A stretch of DNA of 64,000 nucleotides from Homarus americanus (GCF_018991925.1 NW_024753828.1:2652014-2716013); one strand, 5' to 3'; counted from the stretch's first letter, positions 1-12,330 are shown. Numbers and translations are program-made. The notes: generated by a model not told the origin, from the letters alone.

Positions 1-905
1 GAGGAGGAGGAGGAGAGTTTTGTAAGGAAGGGAGGAGGAGGAGGAGAGGAGTCTGGGTAGGGAGGAGGAGGAGGAGGAGGAGGAGGAGTCTGCATGTAGG
101 AGGAGGAGGAGGAGGAGGAGGAGTCTGCATGTAGGGAGGAGGAGGAGGAGGAGCCTGGTGCATGTAGGAGGAGGAGGAGTCTGGTGCAAGGGAGGAGGAG
201 GAGTCTGCATGTAGAGGAGGGGAGGAGGAGGAGGAGTCTGTATGTAGGGGAGGGGAGAGGAGTAGGAGGAGGAGCCTGGGTATGGTGGGAGGAGGGAGTC
301 TGTAAGGTAGGGAGGAGGAGGAGGAGGAGTCTGGTGCAATGTGGGGAGAGGAGGAGGGAGGAGTCTGTGGCAGGGAGGAGGAAAGGGGAGGAGGAGGAGC
401 AAGCAGTGGAGGAGGAGGAGGTATGTAGGGAGGAGGAGGAGCTGTAATGAGGGGAGGAGGAGGAGAGGGGGAGGAGCCTGCATGTAGGAGGAGGAGGAGG
501 AGTTGTAAGGGGGAGGAGGAGGAGGAGGAAGCCTGTGGGAGGGAGGAGGAGGAGAGTCTATGTAGGAGGAGGAGGAGCCTGGTGCATGAGGGGAGGAGGA
601 GGAGGAGGCCTGGTGCATGGGTGGGAGGAGGAGGAGGAGCCTGGCATGTAGGGAGGAGGAGGAGGAGGAGGAGTCTGTATGTGGGAGGAGGAGGAGGAGG
701 GAGTCTGTGCATGTAGGGAGGAGGAGGAGAAAGCCTGTAGGGGGGGAGAGGAGGGAGTCTGTAAGGGAGGAGGAGGAGAGGAGCCTGTATGTAGGAGAGG
801 AGTTTGCATGTAGGGAGGAGGAGGGAGGGGAGGAAAGCCTGGTGCATGGAGGAGGAGGAGTCTGGTGTAGGGAGGAGGAGGAGGAGGAGCCAGTGGGAGG
901 GGAGG
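1..905. repeat. Purine-rich GGA minisatellite, truncated at window start
   Basis: Long runs of GGA triplets are interrupted at irregular 25-45 base intervals by short phrases such as GAGTCTGCATGTAGG and GAGCCTGGTGCATG. The plus strand is almost free of pyrimidines except in these phrases. The array starts before base 1, so its true length is unknown. The overlapping open frames (Glu/Gly/Arg-rich on plus, Pro/Ser-rich on minus) follow from the composition and do not look like genes. Confidence 0.95.
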
Positions 906-1140
906 GCTGCAGTAGGGAGAGAGAGGAAGCAGGCGGTGGAGTACTTAGACTGGATATGGACACTATGTGAGGGGTTACAACACGAGGAGACAGACAGATC
1001 GATGGTGCTAAGGGTCGAGTTTATAAACACCAGATGGGAGGCGTAATGAGGGGGAAATGGAAAAGAGGGAAGGAAGGAAAGATAATGGGAGAAGGGCACA
1101 GGAAGAAAGGCGAGGAATGGCATAAAATGGATGGATAGCC
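906..1140. other. Short non-repetitive stretch between two arrays
   Basis: Purine-rich DNA with no recognisable gene or element. The only sizeable frames are short and low in complexity. Confidence 0.5.
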
Positions 1141-1372
1141 AGAAGGAGAGGGGTGAGGTAAGAAAAGGAGAGAGGGGGAGGTAAGGAAAAGGGGAGAGAG
1201 GGTGAGGTAAGGGAAAAGGGAGAGAGGGGTGAGGTAAGGAAAGGGAGAGAGGGGTGAGGTAAGGGAAAAAGGAGAGAGGGGTGAGGTAAGGAAAAGAGAG
1301 AGAGGGGTGAGGTGGAAGGAAAAGGAGAGAGGGGTGAGGGGGAAAAGGAGAGAGGGCGGGAGAGGGAGGAGG
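1140..1372. repeat. About 27-bp purine-rich minisatellite
   Basis: Eight or so copies of a unit built around GGTGAGGTAAGGAAAAGG followed by AGAGAGGG, with small length differences. The Ser/Pro/Leu-rich minus-strand frames across it are composition artefacts. Confidence 0.9.
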
Positions 1373-2100
1373 GAGTGAAAAGAAGATACTTTTTGCATGT
1401 TATAGCGGTTAAGGATAGTGTGCCCCCATGCTCATCCTGTGAGCGGTAGCGCAAAAGGATTAGCAGAGTAGGCTTACAACGGGTCATGCTACTAATTCCC
1501 GTGGTCAGGATATTATGGCACTGAATGTTACACAGTATTTCAATTACATTATTTGTTTAGTTCTATACATAAGGGTAACTCATTCACAAATCGTTAGTAC
1601 AGGAGTGAGGCAATATGTCTGCCACACACTTTGTTATCTGCTATTGCGTCAGAAGTTATTCACACAAAGTGTGCTTGGTTCCAAACATGAGAATGGGATA
1701 TAGTTACTAGGCAAAAAGTGGATACACCTTAATATGTTCACTATCATGCCATTACAGATGAAGTGTTGTGCCATTTCACACACAGTGTGCTGACCTGTTC
1801 CTGAAAGTGGTCTATCTTCACACAGTAGGAGACGTAGTAGCAAGGCGTGTGGCCATATGCGGCCACATACTTTACATTTAGTCTTGTTTACATCTGCTTG
1901 AGGAGCCTGCCAGAGGTACTCACGTATATCATAACCTTATCTACCGGTTACAACATCTTTGAATCTAGTGATCTTGTTACTTGCTCCATATACATGTTTC
2001 ACTGATACATCTCATCATGGTAAACTATGGATCGACTAGTGCCTGTTTGAACTTGTCTGCTTGCGTCAGATTCATTAATAAGTTCTTTCCAATTACAGTT

Positions 2101-2510
2101 TTATGGCTTTTGACAGACCCAGATTGTATTCAACAATGCCTTTGTTAGACGCGAGTTTGGTGAGGGCATCAACTCTGTCATGTTCTTTTGAGGCCTGGTG
2201 AGAGGATCCACAATAGCGACCTTGACACCCCGGTCAACAAGGTACGCATATTTGTGTCTGGCAGCAGAGACAAAGCGTGACAACTTGAGTCGAGGGTGCA
2301 AGGCGCGAAAGAGGATAGAGAGTTTGCGATGATGAGACTGTCAGTACAGTGATAATGAATTTAATAGGTGGAGTATGGCAACTATTCAGTTTGTAGAGGA
2401 TGCCCAGTTGTTAATTCTAACTCCTTTCTCAATTATATTACCGTCAGGTTGAGTCACAACAATAGCATCTCCAGCCTCCCCACAAGGAGGTGTTAAGATC
2501 CACAGGCAGA
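2101..2510 (-). pseudogene. LINE RNase H domain, frameshifted
   Basis: This is the C-terminal RNase H of the LINE. Visible blocks on the minus strand are AIVVTQPDGNIIEKG (first strands), a region equivalent to TELVAI whose catalytic Glu codon is disrupted by a stop, a TDSLIIANSL-like block in a shifted frame, SLLWI (the WIPSH block, damaged) and VDALTKLASNKG. At least three frame changes are needed to follow it. The domain is assigned from general knowledge of LINE RNase H motifs. A translated search against LINE proteins would confirm it. Confidence 0.6.
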
Positions 2511-2552
2511 TGGTCTGTGATGTTATCATCAGTCTGTAGGGTGTTCATGGCG

Positions 2553-2930
2553 TCCGGTCAATCTGTCGCCGGCTCGTCGCCGGTCAATTTGTCACCAGGT
2601 CAATTCGTCGCCGGTCAATTCGTCGTCGGTCAATTCGTCGTCAGTCACGCCAGTCCTGGCCAACCTCAGGATCTTCAAAACAGAGAGTAAAGCCAGGGAT
2701 TCAAGACAAACAACGGAAGAGAGGATATTCTTTACTCGACAATCAAGAAATAATCACAGGCTAACACGGTCACTACTCAACAAAAATATATAGCCAGAAA
2801 TAGATAACACAAGGCAGTACAATCCTATACGGCACTCTATGAATGTTAGGTTAGGTTAGGTTAGGTTCAAATTGAAAACTATTCATATCAAATTTAGCCG
2901 ACGAATTGACCGGCACGAATTGTCCTAGCA
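2553..2930. repeat. Foldback-like insertion with short tandem units and (TTAGG)4
   Basis: The left side holds about five tandem copies of a unit around GGTCAATTCGTCGCC (2,553-2,650). The right side holds the inverse, GACGAATTGACCGGC (about 2,898-2,915). Between them, at 2,846-2,865, are four perfect TTAGG units. The block separates the connector and RNase H parts of the surrounding LINE, so it probably inserted into it. Confidence 0.6.
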
Positions 2931-3262
2931 CCGTGTTCAAGAGCTCACTTGGCAGTGTGTTGGAGACAAATAATTTTTAATTGGCGGATATGTCGGTGTC
3001 AGGATATCGCAGGGTCCGCCAGGGTGTGTGGCGCTGTTGTGTTCAACTTTGCACAGGTGGTCTAGTCAAACATCTTCATATGTGTAGCTGTAGTTTGGAT
3101 CCATTTAGACTCCCAGTCCCATGGTTCATACATTCTAGCAATTTTAAGGAAACATTGTTATCAGGATCACCACTTAAAGCCCCAAGGGCTATCATGAGGT
3201 TGACTTCAATTATTCTATCTTTGACACTGGTATACCTAGTTCTTCTCAAGTAAGCACTTAGT

Positions 3263-3900
3263 GCCATGGGACATCCTAGATAATTTTGAGGGCTTTATTT
3301 TGCATTTTCTAGGCGTCAACGCTTTCCTGTCACGAGCGACCAGGCTGGCGTGGCAATCTATCAGATCTTATATAGCTCTAAGGCCACTGCACCAAAAGAC
3401 GATGCAGGGTGAGATCGACGACTTCAAACGATACGTATACACCGTGATATGTCGGAAAGGTATTCACAACCAGGTGTTGCTATATGGCTGACAATCAGTG
3501 GTTTGCCGGATTGTTGCTTTGTGTCGACCGAATGATGAGCGAGGTTCGGTCTCCGGTGAACGGGCATAAACAGACGCAATATGAAGCAGTAGAGATTTAC
3601 ATGCCAGACGACATGGAAAACCCCAGAGGAACACGAGGTCTACATGTTTTCTTCAACGAAGGGCCTGGCGTCACAGATATTAGCCAGCGGGTGTCCACAG
3701 GAACACCGCTGCAGATGGATTCGGCGATACCTCGAAACTGGTGCTACAGACGGCAGGTCTCGGAGCGGCCGTCCACGCTGCACCACGACCAGGTCGAGTG
3801 GTTTATTTGGTAGCATAAATTAATGTGGCAATATTCACAAGCTATCACAAATAATTTGTTAACAGAGCCTCATATTTCATACTGTCTGTTTATCACTTCC
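3263..3900 (+). mobile_element. Inserted DNA-transposon fragment with HTH transposase remnant
   Basis: This block splits the minus-strand LINE. From about 3,600 to 3,815 three reading frames, taken piecewise, give a helix-turn-helix transposase-like series: GVTDISQRV in one frame, GVHRNT in the next, then RWIRRYLETGATDGRSRSGR and PRCTTT in the third. This resembles the N-terminal DNA-binding domain of Tc1/mariner-type or similar transposases. At least two frameshifts make it non-functional. I did not find clear terminal inverted repeats, so the superfamily is uncertain and the boundaries are approximate. Confidence 0.5.
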
Positions 3901-4312
3901 TGACCTTATTTATTGAAGCTTGTTTCACTTGACCAGGGCTGCCAACACATACGGCTGGAAACAACTCGCCTTTCAATACCTATCGTCACTGGTCTCAAAT
4001 TGTTCACACTACAGTATGCACCGATACTTTTTGTTAAGAAGTGCATACATTGTTTTAACAATTTAATATTAGCACCAGAGTGTGGCTTTATCCCCGCCAC
4101 ACTTCTAGAGTTTCAGTCTGTCAGCACATTGCGGGTTAGCTGTTGTATGGCAGGTAGGGCAGAGGACGGAAACACCAAGATATTTAAAAAGAAGAAACAT
4201 AGTAAATAGGTTAGCCTATCTTGAACTTGGCGGGCCGCGTTTGCGGTTACCAGCTTGTTTGTTGAACACCTTTTGTTTTCACTGGAGATAATAAGACCGT
4301 TCTCACAGGCTG

Positions 4313-4567
4313 CATGTACAGTCTCGTTCAAGATTCTTCGAACACTGATGGACACACTGGCAACTCATGGCTGTTTGTTAACTATAGTACGTTGTATAAT
4401 ATAATACGAAACAACAAAGCCCAAATTAATTATGCAACAGAAATTCACTAACCAATCACCGATAACTTACATTCATTCATATTTTTACTACGTACTATAG
4501 TAAACAAAGGCCTTGAGAGTTAGCTGTGTCTAGCAGTGTTCGAAGAATCTGGAACGAGACTGTACAT
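4313..4567. mobile_element. Palindromic foldback (hairpin) element inside the LINE
   Basis: The left arm carries TGTACAGTCTCGTTC, then AGATTCTTCGAACACTG. The right arm is the reverse complement with few mismatches, and an inner pair ACTATAGTACG / CGTACTATAGT lies nearer the centre. Nearly the whole 255 bp can fold on itself. It lies between the YADD block and the next connector block of the LINE on the minus strand, so it inserted after the LINE. Confidence 0.75.
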
Positions 4568-4579
4568 GGGTCAGGGTGG

Positions 4580-4895
4580 TTTGCTATTTCACGATGAGTT
4601 AGTATATAAGAATATCATCAGCATAGCTGATTGTGATATTGCTGGGGTTGTCTGGTATTAAATTTAATAATGCATCTTATAAGAACATTGAACAAAGTGG
4701 GGCTATTTATTTCACCTGAGGGGTACCAAGTTGCATATCTTTAATTTAACTTTGAAAACCCGAAATAGTGCAGCATCTCTTCTGTTGTAGGCAGAAACTA
4801 CTTATTCAGTACAGCCATATCCATTTTGACTAGTTCGTACAATATCAGTTGCTGGCAATATCAAATGCAGCTTTAGGTCAAGAGATGTGGTGTAG
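4580..4895 (-). pseudogene. LINE reverse transcriptase palm fragment
   Basis: Minus-strand translation gives a motif-A piece with AAFDIA, the LGTPQ block, a SPTLFNVL-like stretch in a shifted frame, and SYADDILIY. The two Asp residues of YADD are intact, but stops and frameshifts lie on both sides. The sequence upstream on this strand is cut off by the 28-bp minisatellite. Confidence 0.7.
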
Positions 4896-4944
4896 GCAAA
4901 CACTACATGACGAGGAAACTTGATTATATATTTTTTCTTGTGAG

Positions 4945-6316
4945 GAAGGGGGGGTGATATTCGCTGGAGGAAGGTGATATTGTCGCCGGGAGAGGAAGGG
5001 GGGTGATATTGTCGCTGGGAGAGGAATGATATTGTCGTGGGAGAGGAAGGGGGTGATATTGTCGCGGGAGAGGAAGGGGGTGATATTGCGGAGAGGAAGG
5101 GGGGTGATATTGTCGCGGGAGAGGAAGGGGGATATTGTCGCCGGGGAGAGGAAGGGATATTGTCGCCGGGAGAGGAAGGGGGTGATATTGTCGCGGGAGT
5201 GAAGGGGGGGTGATATTGTCGGGGAGGGAAGGGATATTGTCGCGGAGAGGAAGGGGGGCATTGTCGCGGGAGAGAAGGGGGTGATATTGTCGGGAGAGAA
5301 GGGGGTGATATTATCGCGGGAGAGAAGGGGGGTGATATTGCCGCGGGAGAGAAGGGGTGATATTGTCGCGGGAGAGAAGGTGATATTGTCGCGGGAGAGG
5401 AAAGAAGGAGGAGGAAGGGGGATATTGTCGCGGGAGAGGAAGGGGGTGATATTGTCGCGGGAGAGGAAGGGGTGGTATTGTCGCGAGGAAGGAAGGGGAA
5501 TTGTGGGAGAGGAAGGGGGGATATTGTCGCGGAGAGGAAGGGGGGATATTGTCGCGGGAGAGGAAGGCGGATATCGCGGAGAGAGGGGTATTCGCGGGAG
5601 AAGGAAGGGGGATATTGTCGCGGGAGAGGAAGGGGGGTGATATTGTCGCGGGAGAGGAATGGCGGGGTGACATTGTCGCGGGAGAAGGGGTGATATTACG
5701 TGAGAGTGAAGGGGGTGGATATTGTCGCGGGAGAGGAAGGTAATATTGTCGCGGGAGAGGAAGGGGGTGATATTGTCGCGGGGAGAGGAAGGGGTGATAT
5801 TATCGCGGAGAGGAAGGTGATATTGTCGCGGGAGAGGAAGGGGGTGATATTGTCGCGGGGAGAGGAAGGGGGTTGATATTGTCGCGGAGAGGAAGGGGGG
5901 TGATATTGTCGCGGGGAGAGGAAGGTGATATTGTCGCGGGAGAGGAAGGGGACAAAAACAAAAAAAAGGGGTGATATTGTCGCGGGAGAGGGGGGGTGAT
6001 ATTGTCGCGGGAGAGGAATGGCGGGGTGATATTGTCGCGGGGAGAGGAAGGGGGGTATTGTCGCGGGAGAGGAAGGAAGGGGGATATTGTCGCGGGAGAG
6101 GAAGGGGGGTGATATTGTCGCGGGAGAGGAATGGCGGGTGACATTGTCGCGGGAGAGGAAGGGGGGTGATATTGTCGCGGGAGAGGAAGGGGGTGATATT
6201 GTCGCGGGAGAGGAAGGGGGGATGATATTGTCGCGGGAGAGGAAGGGGGGATGATATTGTCGCGGGGAGAGGAATGGCGGGGTGATATTGTCGCGGGAGA
6301 GGAAGGAAGGGGGATT
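4945..6316. repeat. 28-bp CpG-containing minisatellite
   Basis: About 48 copies of a 28-base unit, GGTGATATTGTCGCGGGAGA then GGAAGGGG, with frequent 1-6 base indels. Each unit carries one or two CpG sites (TCGCG). Long Ser/Pro-rich minus-strand and Gly/Arg-rich plus-strand frames through it change phase with every indel and are not taken as genes. Confidence 0.97.
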
Positions 6317-6435
6317 ATATCGGTGTTGTGTCGGTGGAGATAAGAGCGTATCACCGACTTCGTGAAATAATGTTGATAATATTGCTGAGGTGGATGACGT
6401 CACCCGTTATAATAGTTATGGTACGGGGAATATTA

Positions 6436-9400
6436 TGGCACATGTAGATAGTACTGGTAACAGTAGGTACAGGCACACGATGTAGAGTGTAGACAGTACT
6501 GGTGATGTTAAGGCACACTGTGTAGACAAAGGTAGACAGTAGGTACAGGCACACCGTGTGACAATACAGGTAACAGTAGGTACAGGTACACCGTGTAGAC
6601 AATACAGGTGTCAGTAGGGCACAGGTACACCGTGTAGACAATACAGGTAACAGTAGGTACAGGTAACACCGTGTAGACAATACAGGTAACAGTAGGTACA
6701 GGTACACCGTGTAGAGACAATACAGGTAACAGTAGGTACAGGGGCACCGTGTAGACAATACAGGTAATAACAGTAGGTACAGGTACACTGTGTGTAGACA
6801 CTCAGGTAACAGTAGGCACAGGCAATACTGTGTAGACAATACAGGTAACAGTAGGTACAGGTCAATTGTAGACACAGGTAACAGAGGGCATAAAGGTCAC
6901 TGTGAACAATACAGGTAAATAAAGAGGGTACAGGTACACGTGTGTAGACAATACAGGAACAGTAGGCACAGGTACAATGTGTAGACAATAAAACAGTAGG
7001 TACAGGTACACTGTGTAGACAATACAGGTAAACAGTAGGTACAGGAACACTGTGTAGATACAGGTAATAGTAGGTACAGGTACACTGTAGACAATAGGTA
7101 ACAGTAAAGCAGGTACACTGTGTAGACATACAGGTAACATAGGTACAGGACACTGTGTAGACAGGTAACATAGGTACAGGTACAGTGTAGACAATACAGG
7201 TAACAGTAGGTACAGGTCACCGTGTAGACAATACAGGTAACAGTAGGTACAGGCACACTGTGTAGACACACAGGCAACAGTAGGTACAGGTAACACTGTG
7301 TAGACAATACAGGTAACATAGGCACAGGCACACTGTGTAGACAATATAACATTAGGGTACAGGCACAATGTGTAGACAATACAGGTAACATTAGGTACAG
7401 GTACAATGTGTAGACACACAGGTAACATAGGCACAGTACACTGTGTACAATACAGAAAGTAGGACAGGCACAGTGTAGACAACAGGTAACAGTAGGTACA
7501 GGCACACCGTGTAGACAATACAGGTAACATAGGCACAGGTACACTGTGTGGAAATACAGGTAAAGTAGGAACAACAGAAAATACAGAAAAAGGAACACTG
7601 TGTAGACAATAAGGTAACAGTAGGCACAGGTGACCGTGTAGACAACTACAGGTAACAGTAGGCACAGGCCACCGTGTAGACAATACAGGTAACAGTAGGC
7701 AGAGGGCACAATGTAGACACACAGGTAAATAGCAGGCACAGGTACTGTGTAGACACACAGGTAACAGTGTGGGTACAGGCACACTGTAGACAATACAGGT
7801 AACAGTAGGTACAGGCACACCGTGTAGACAATACAGGTAACAGTAGGTACAGGTACACTGTGTAGACAATACAGGTAACAGTGGTACAGGTACACCGTGT
7901 AGACAATCAGGTAACTGGTACAGGTACACTGTGTAAACAATACAGGTAACATTATAGGTACGTACGAACAAACGAACGTGGTACACCGTGTAGACAATAC
8001 AGGTAACAGTAGGTACAGGTACACCGTGTGACAATACAGGTAACAGTGGTACAGGTACACCGTGTAGACAATACAGGTAACAGTAGGTACCAAGTGCATG
8101 TGAACAATACAGGTAACAGTAGGTACAGGCACACCGTGTCAATACGGCTGATAGTAGGTACAGGTACACCGTGTAGACAATACAGGTAACATTAGGTACA
8201 GGTACACCGTGTAGAACAATACAGGTAACAGTAGGTACAGGTACACCGTGTAGAACAATACAGGTAACAGTAGGTACAGGTACACCGTGTAGACAATACA
8301 GGTAACATTAGGTACAGGTACCGTGTAGACAATACAGGTAACAGTAGGTACAGGTACACTGTATGAACAATACAGGTAACAGTAGGTACAGGTACACTGT
8401 GTAGACAATACAGGTAACAGTAGGTACCGGGTACACCGTGTGAACAATACAGGTAACAGTAGGTACAGGCACACCGTGTAGACAATACAGGTAACAGTAG
8501 GTACAGGTACACCGTGTGAACAATACAGGTAACACAGTAGGTACAGGTACACCGTGTAGACAATACCAGGTAACAGTAGGTACGGGTAACGTGTCTGACA
8601 ATACAGGTAACAGTAGGTACAGGTACACTGTGTGAACAATACAGGGTAACATAGGTGCTAGGTACGCAAATGTAGACAATACAGGTAACAGTAGGTACAG
8701 GTACACCGTGTAGACAATACAGGTAAATAGTGGTACGGTACACCGTGTAGACAATACAGGTAACAGTAGGTACAGGTACACCGTGTGAACAATCAGGTAA
8801 CAGGTACAGGTGCACCGTGTAGACAATACAGTAACAGTAGCAGGTACACTGTGTAGACAATACAGGTAACAGTAGAGGCAGGTACACCGTGTAGACACAC
8901 AGGTAAACAGTGAGGCCAGGTACACCTGTGTAGACAATACAGGTAACAGTGGGTACAGGTACACCGTGTGAATAATACAGGTAACAGTAGGTACAGGTAC
9001 ACCGTGTAGACAATACAGGTAACAGTAGGTACAGGTACACCGTGTAGACAATACAGGTAACATGGTACAGGTACACTGTGTAGACAATACAGGTAACATA
9101 GGTACAGGTACACCGTGTAGACAAACAGGTAACAGTAGCTAGGTCACCGTGTATAATACAGGTAACAGTAGGTGCAAATTCACGTTGTGACAATACAAGT
9201 GACAATAGGTACAGGTGCACTGTGTAGACAACAGGTAACAGTGGGTACAGGTACACCGTGTAGACAATACAGGTAACAGTAGGCACAGGTACCGTGTAGA
9301 CAATAACTACAGGTAACAGTAGGCACAGGTACACCGTGTAGACAATACAGATAACAGGGAACATTTTTACCGTGCAGACAATACAGGTAACGTGGAAAAA

Positions 9401-11145
9401 GGAATCACCGTGTAGACAGCTTAGGTAACATTAGGTACAGGTACACTGTGTGAATAATAGGTAACATAAATTTACAGGTACACCGTGTAGATAATACAGG
9501 TAATAGTAGGCAGCAGGTACACCGTGTCGACAATACAGGTAACAGTAGGCACAGGTACCGTGTCGACAATACAGGTAACATTAGGTACAGGTACACCGTG
9601 TAGAACAATGGTAACAGTAGGCTAGGTGCACTGTGTAGACAATACAGTACTAGTAGGTACAGGTACACCGTGTGAACAATACAGGTAACATTGGTACCAG
9701 GTACACCAAATGTGAGACAATACAGGCAACATTAGGCACAAGTGCACCATTAAGAAACATACAAGGCATTAAGGGTACACTGTGTAGACAATACAGGTAA
9801 CATTGGTACAGGTACGTGTAGACAATACAGGTAATAGTAGGTACAGGTACACCGATGTCGACAATACGGGTAACAGTAGGCACAGGTACACCGTATAAGA
9901 CAATACAGGTAACATTAGGTACAGGTACACCGTGTCGACAATACAGGTAACAATAGGTACAGGTACAACGTGTAGACAATACGGAAGTGACATTAAAGTT
10001 ACACAGGTACCGTAGACAATACAGGTAACATTAGGTACCAGGTACACCGTGTAGACAATACAGGTAACGTAGGTACAGGTACACCGTGTAGACAATACAG
10101 GCAACAGTAGGTACAGGTACACCGTGTGAACCAATACAGGTAACATTAGGTACAGGTACACCGTGTAGACAATACAGGTAACACAGAATTTTGGGTACAC
10201 CGTGTGAACAATACAGGTAACAGTAGGTACAGGTGCAAATGGTCGACAATACAGAGGTAACAGTGGTACAGGTACACCGTGTAGACAATACAGGTAACAT
10301 TAGGTACAGGTACACCGTGTAGACAATACAGGTAACAGTAGTACAGGTACACGTGTAGACAATACACAGGTAACAGTAGGCACAGGTACACCGTGTGAAA
10401 ATACAGGTAAAAATTTTAGACACGCATGTAGACAATACAGGTAACTCAGGAATACAGGTACACCGTGTAGACAATACAGGCAACAGTAGGTACAGGTACC
10501 GTGTAGACAATACAGGTAACAGTAGGTACAGGTACCGTGTAGACAATACAGGTAACAGTAGGTACAGGTACCGTGTAAGACAATACAGGTAACAGTAGGT
10601 ACAGGTACACCGTGTTAGACAATACAGGCAACAGTAGGTACAGGTTCACGTGTGAATAATACAGGTAACAGTAGGTACAGGTGCACCGTGTAGACAATAC
10701 AGGTAACAGTAGGTGCAGGTACCGTGTAGACAATACAGGTAACGTGGGTACAGGTACCGTGTAGACAATACGAGTAACAGGGGTACAGGTACACCGTGTG
10801 AATACAGGTAACAGTAGGTACCAGGTACCGTGAATATTTCAGGTAACATTAGAATTTTAAGGTACACCATGTAGACAATACAGGTAACATTAGGTACAGG
10901 TACACCGTGTAGACAATACAGGTAACAGTAGGTACAGGTACACCGTGTAGACAATACAGGTAACAGTAGGTACAGGTACACCGTGTAGACAATACAGGTA
11001 ACAGTAGGTACAGGTACACCGTGTAGACAATACAGGTAACAGTAGGTACAGGTACACCGTGTACACAATACAGGTAGCAGTAGGTACAGGTACACCGTGT
11101 AGACAATACAGGTAACAGTAGGTACAGGTACACCGTGTAGACAAT
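6436..11145. repeat. 38-bp minisatellite, about 4.7 kb
   Basis: About 120 copies of a 38-base unit, TACAGGTAACAGTAGGTACA then GGTACACCGTGTAGACAA. Most copies differ by substitutions or small deletions. The last eight or so copies (about 10,870-11,140) are nearly identical, which suggests recent local homogenisation. The consensus contains no stop triplet in any minus-strand frame, which accounts for the Tyr/Cys/Leu-rich frames of up to 435 codons on that strand. Confidence 0.98.
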
Positions 11146-11245
11146 GGCTGGTAGAAACGCGGAGACAATGTACAAAAATATCGATTGTGATCCACGTTGG
11201 TGCATTAGTATATTACAGTGTACTCGTAGTGAGGGGGAGCTGTTG

Positions 11246-11255
11246 AAACGTACGT

Positions 11256-11305
<50 letters not shown>
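11246..11305. repeat. (GT)n microsatellite
   Basis: About 25 GT dinucleotides, with ACGTACGTACG just before them. It separates the 38-bp array from the LINE that follows. Confidence 0.95.
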
Positions 11306-11308
<3 letters not shown>

Positions 11309-11559
11309 AAAAGTCCTATGGCGACGGACGAGAGGCGACGGGGACAGGCAGAGATGACTGCCGGGAATCTCTAGTCACAACTCTGCACATAGGCGGCACA
11401 GATAAGATGGTCGCTTATGCCTTGGGATCTAGGCAGCAGTGCAATCCAGTCCTGTCTGTGCGACTGAGCGGCCCTTTCGAGGAGCCACTCTGCTCACCCC
11501 ACATGTGTAGGGGGCTAGAAAAGGTGCCCTAAACATAGCCTACCTAAAAAAAAACAATC

Positions 11560-12330
11560 TATACAAGCTCTTCTGGTCGCCGCTTGGAATGTCAAGACCC
11601 TTCTGGATACTGGCACAAATGAGCGTCCTGAAAGAAGAACTGCCCTTGTGGCAAAAGAGCTGGCTAGGTATAACATCGACATAGCAGCCATTAGTGAGTC
11701 CCGGCTCCCTGATGAGGGTAAACTCACAGAACAGGGGGGTTGCTATACCTTCTTCTGGAAGGGTAAGCCTGCTGTGGAGAGAAACCACACTTATGGAGTT
11801 GGCTTTGCCACCGGCAACGCATCCTACACAAGCTAACTGAAATGCCTATTGGGAACTACAAGCGCCTCATGACACTTCGAGTCCCACTGAATTACTCACG
11901 TCATGCATTTTTTATCAGTGCATACACCCCAACGCTGGATGCACAGGATGACATCAAGGAGACCTTTTATGCCGACCTCGACAGAGTGCTAACCTCTATC
12001 CCCAGAGAAGATAAGGTTATGCTTCTTGGTGACCTCAATGTCAGAGTTGGCAGTGATGCTGACATTTGGCAAGGAACCATAGGGAGAAATGGACTAGGCA
12101 AGTGTAATCCCAACGGCCTACTCCTCCTCAGCAAGTGTGCTGCACACAACCTCACTATCACCAATACCTTGTTTAGGCAGGCCGACAAGTTCAAGGGTTC
12201 GTGGCAACACCCACGATCCAAACACTGGCATCTCATTGACTACATCATTGTCAGAGAAACAGATCGCCGAGATGTCATCACCGTTCCATGCGTGGCTAGG
12301 ACCACTGCGACACTGATCATCGGCTCGTCA
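11560..12330 (+). pseudogene. LINE AP-type endonuclease domain
   Basis: It begins with AAWNVKTLL (Asn of the WN motif) and continues ALVAKELARYNIDIAAISES (Glu of the active site), then a CYTFFWKG strand. A stop at 11,834 and a frame change follow. The second half has ISAYTP, LLGDLNVRVG (equivalent of GDFN) and HWHLIDYIIV (His/Asp of the SxxHxxID block). In an active element this domain nicks target DNA to prime reverse transcription. Confidence 0.85.

Larger units (their letters stand above)
1415..4895 (-). mobile_element. Decayed RNase H-bearing LINE with nested insertions
   Basis: Read on the minus strand, remnants of one non-LTR retrotransposon polyprotein occur in the expected order. Reverse transcriptase is at about 4,895-4,580: an AAFDIA piece matching motif A, LGTPQ, then SYADDILIY. 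A thumb/connector segment runs about 4,309-3,900 (FKYLGV-like and ANIKLL phrases) and continues at about 3,262-2,980 (VKDRIIEVN, KLLECMN). An RNase H domain lies at about 2,510-2,101 (AIVVTQPDGNIIEKG, an LLWI block matching WIPSH, then VDALTKLASNKG). The 3' tail at about 1,485-1,415 resembles the tail of the copy near 22,300. Frameshifts and stops abound, so it is inactive. Foreign DNA interrupts it at 4,313-4,567, about 3,263-3,900 and about 2,553-2,930. RNase H suggests an I-like clade. The 5' part is missing at the minisatellite edge. Confidence 0.7.

Noticed and set aside
6862..8169. Minus-strand frames of up to 435 codons rich in Tyr, Leu, Cys and Val
   Set aside because: The 38-bp unit has no stop triplet in any minus-strand frame, so long frames are expected. 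The unit is not a multiple of three and indels keep changing phase.
11144..11532. Short plus frames over the (GT)n tract and LINE leader as genes
   Set aside because: One reads through the microsatellite (Cys/Val repeats) and the other lies in the LINE 5' region without a known domain.
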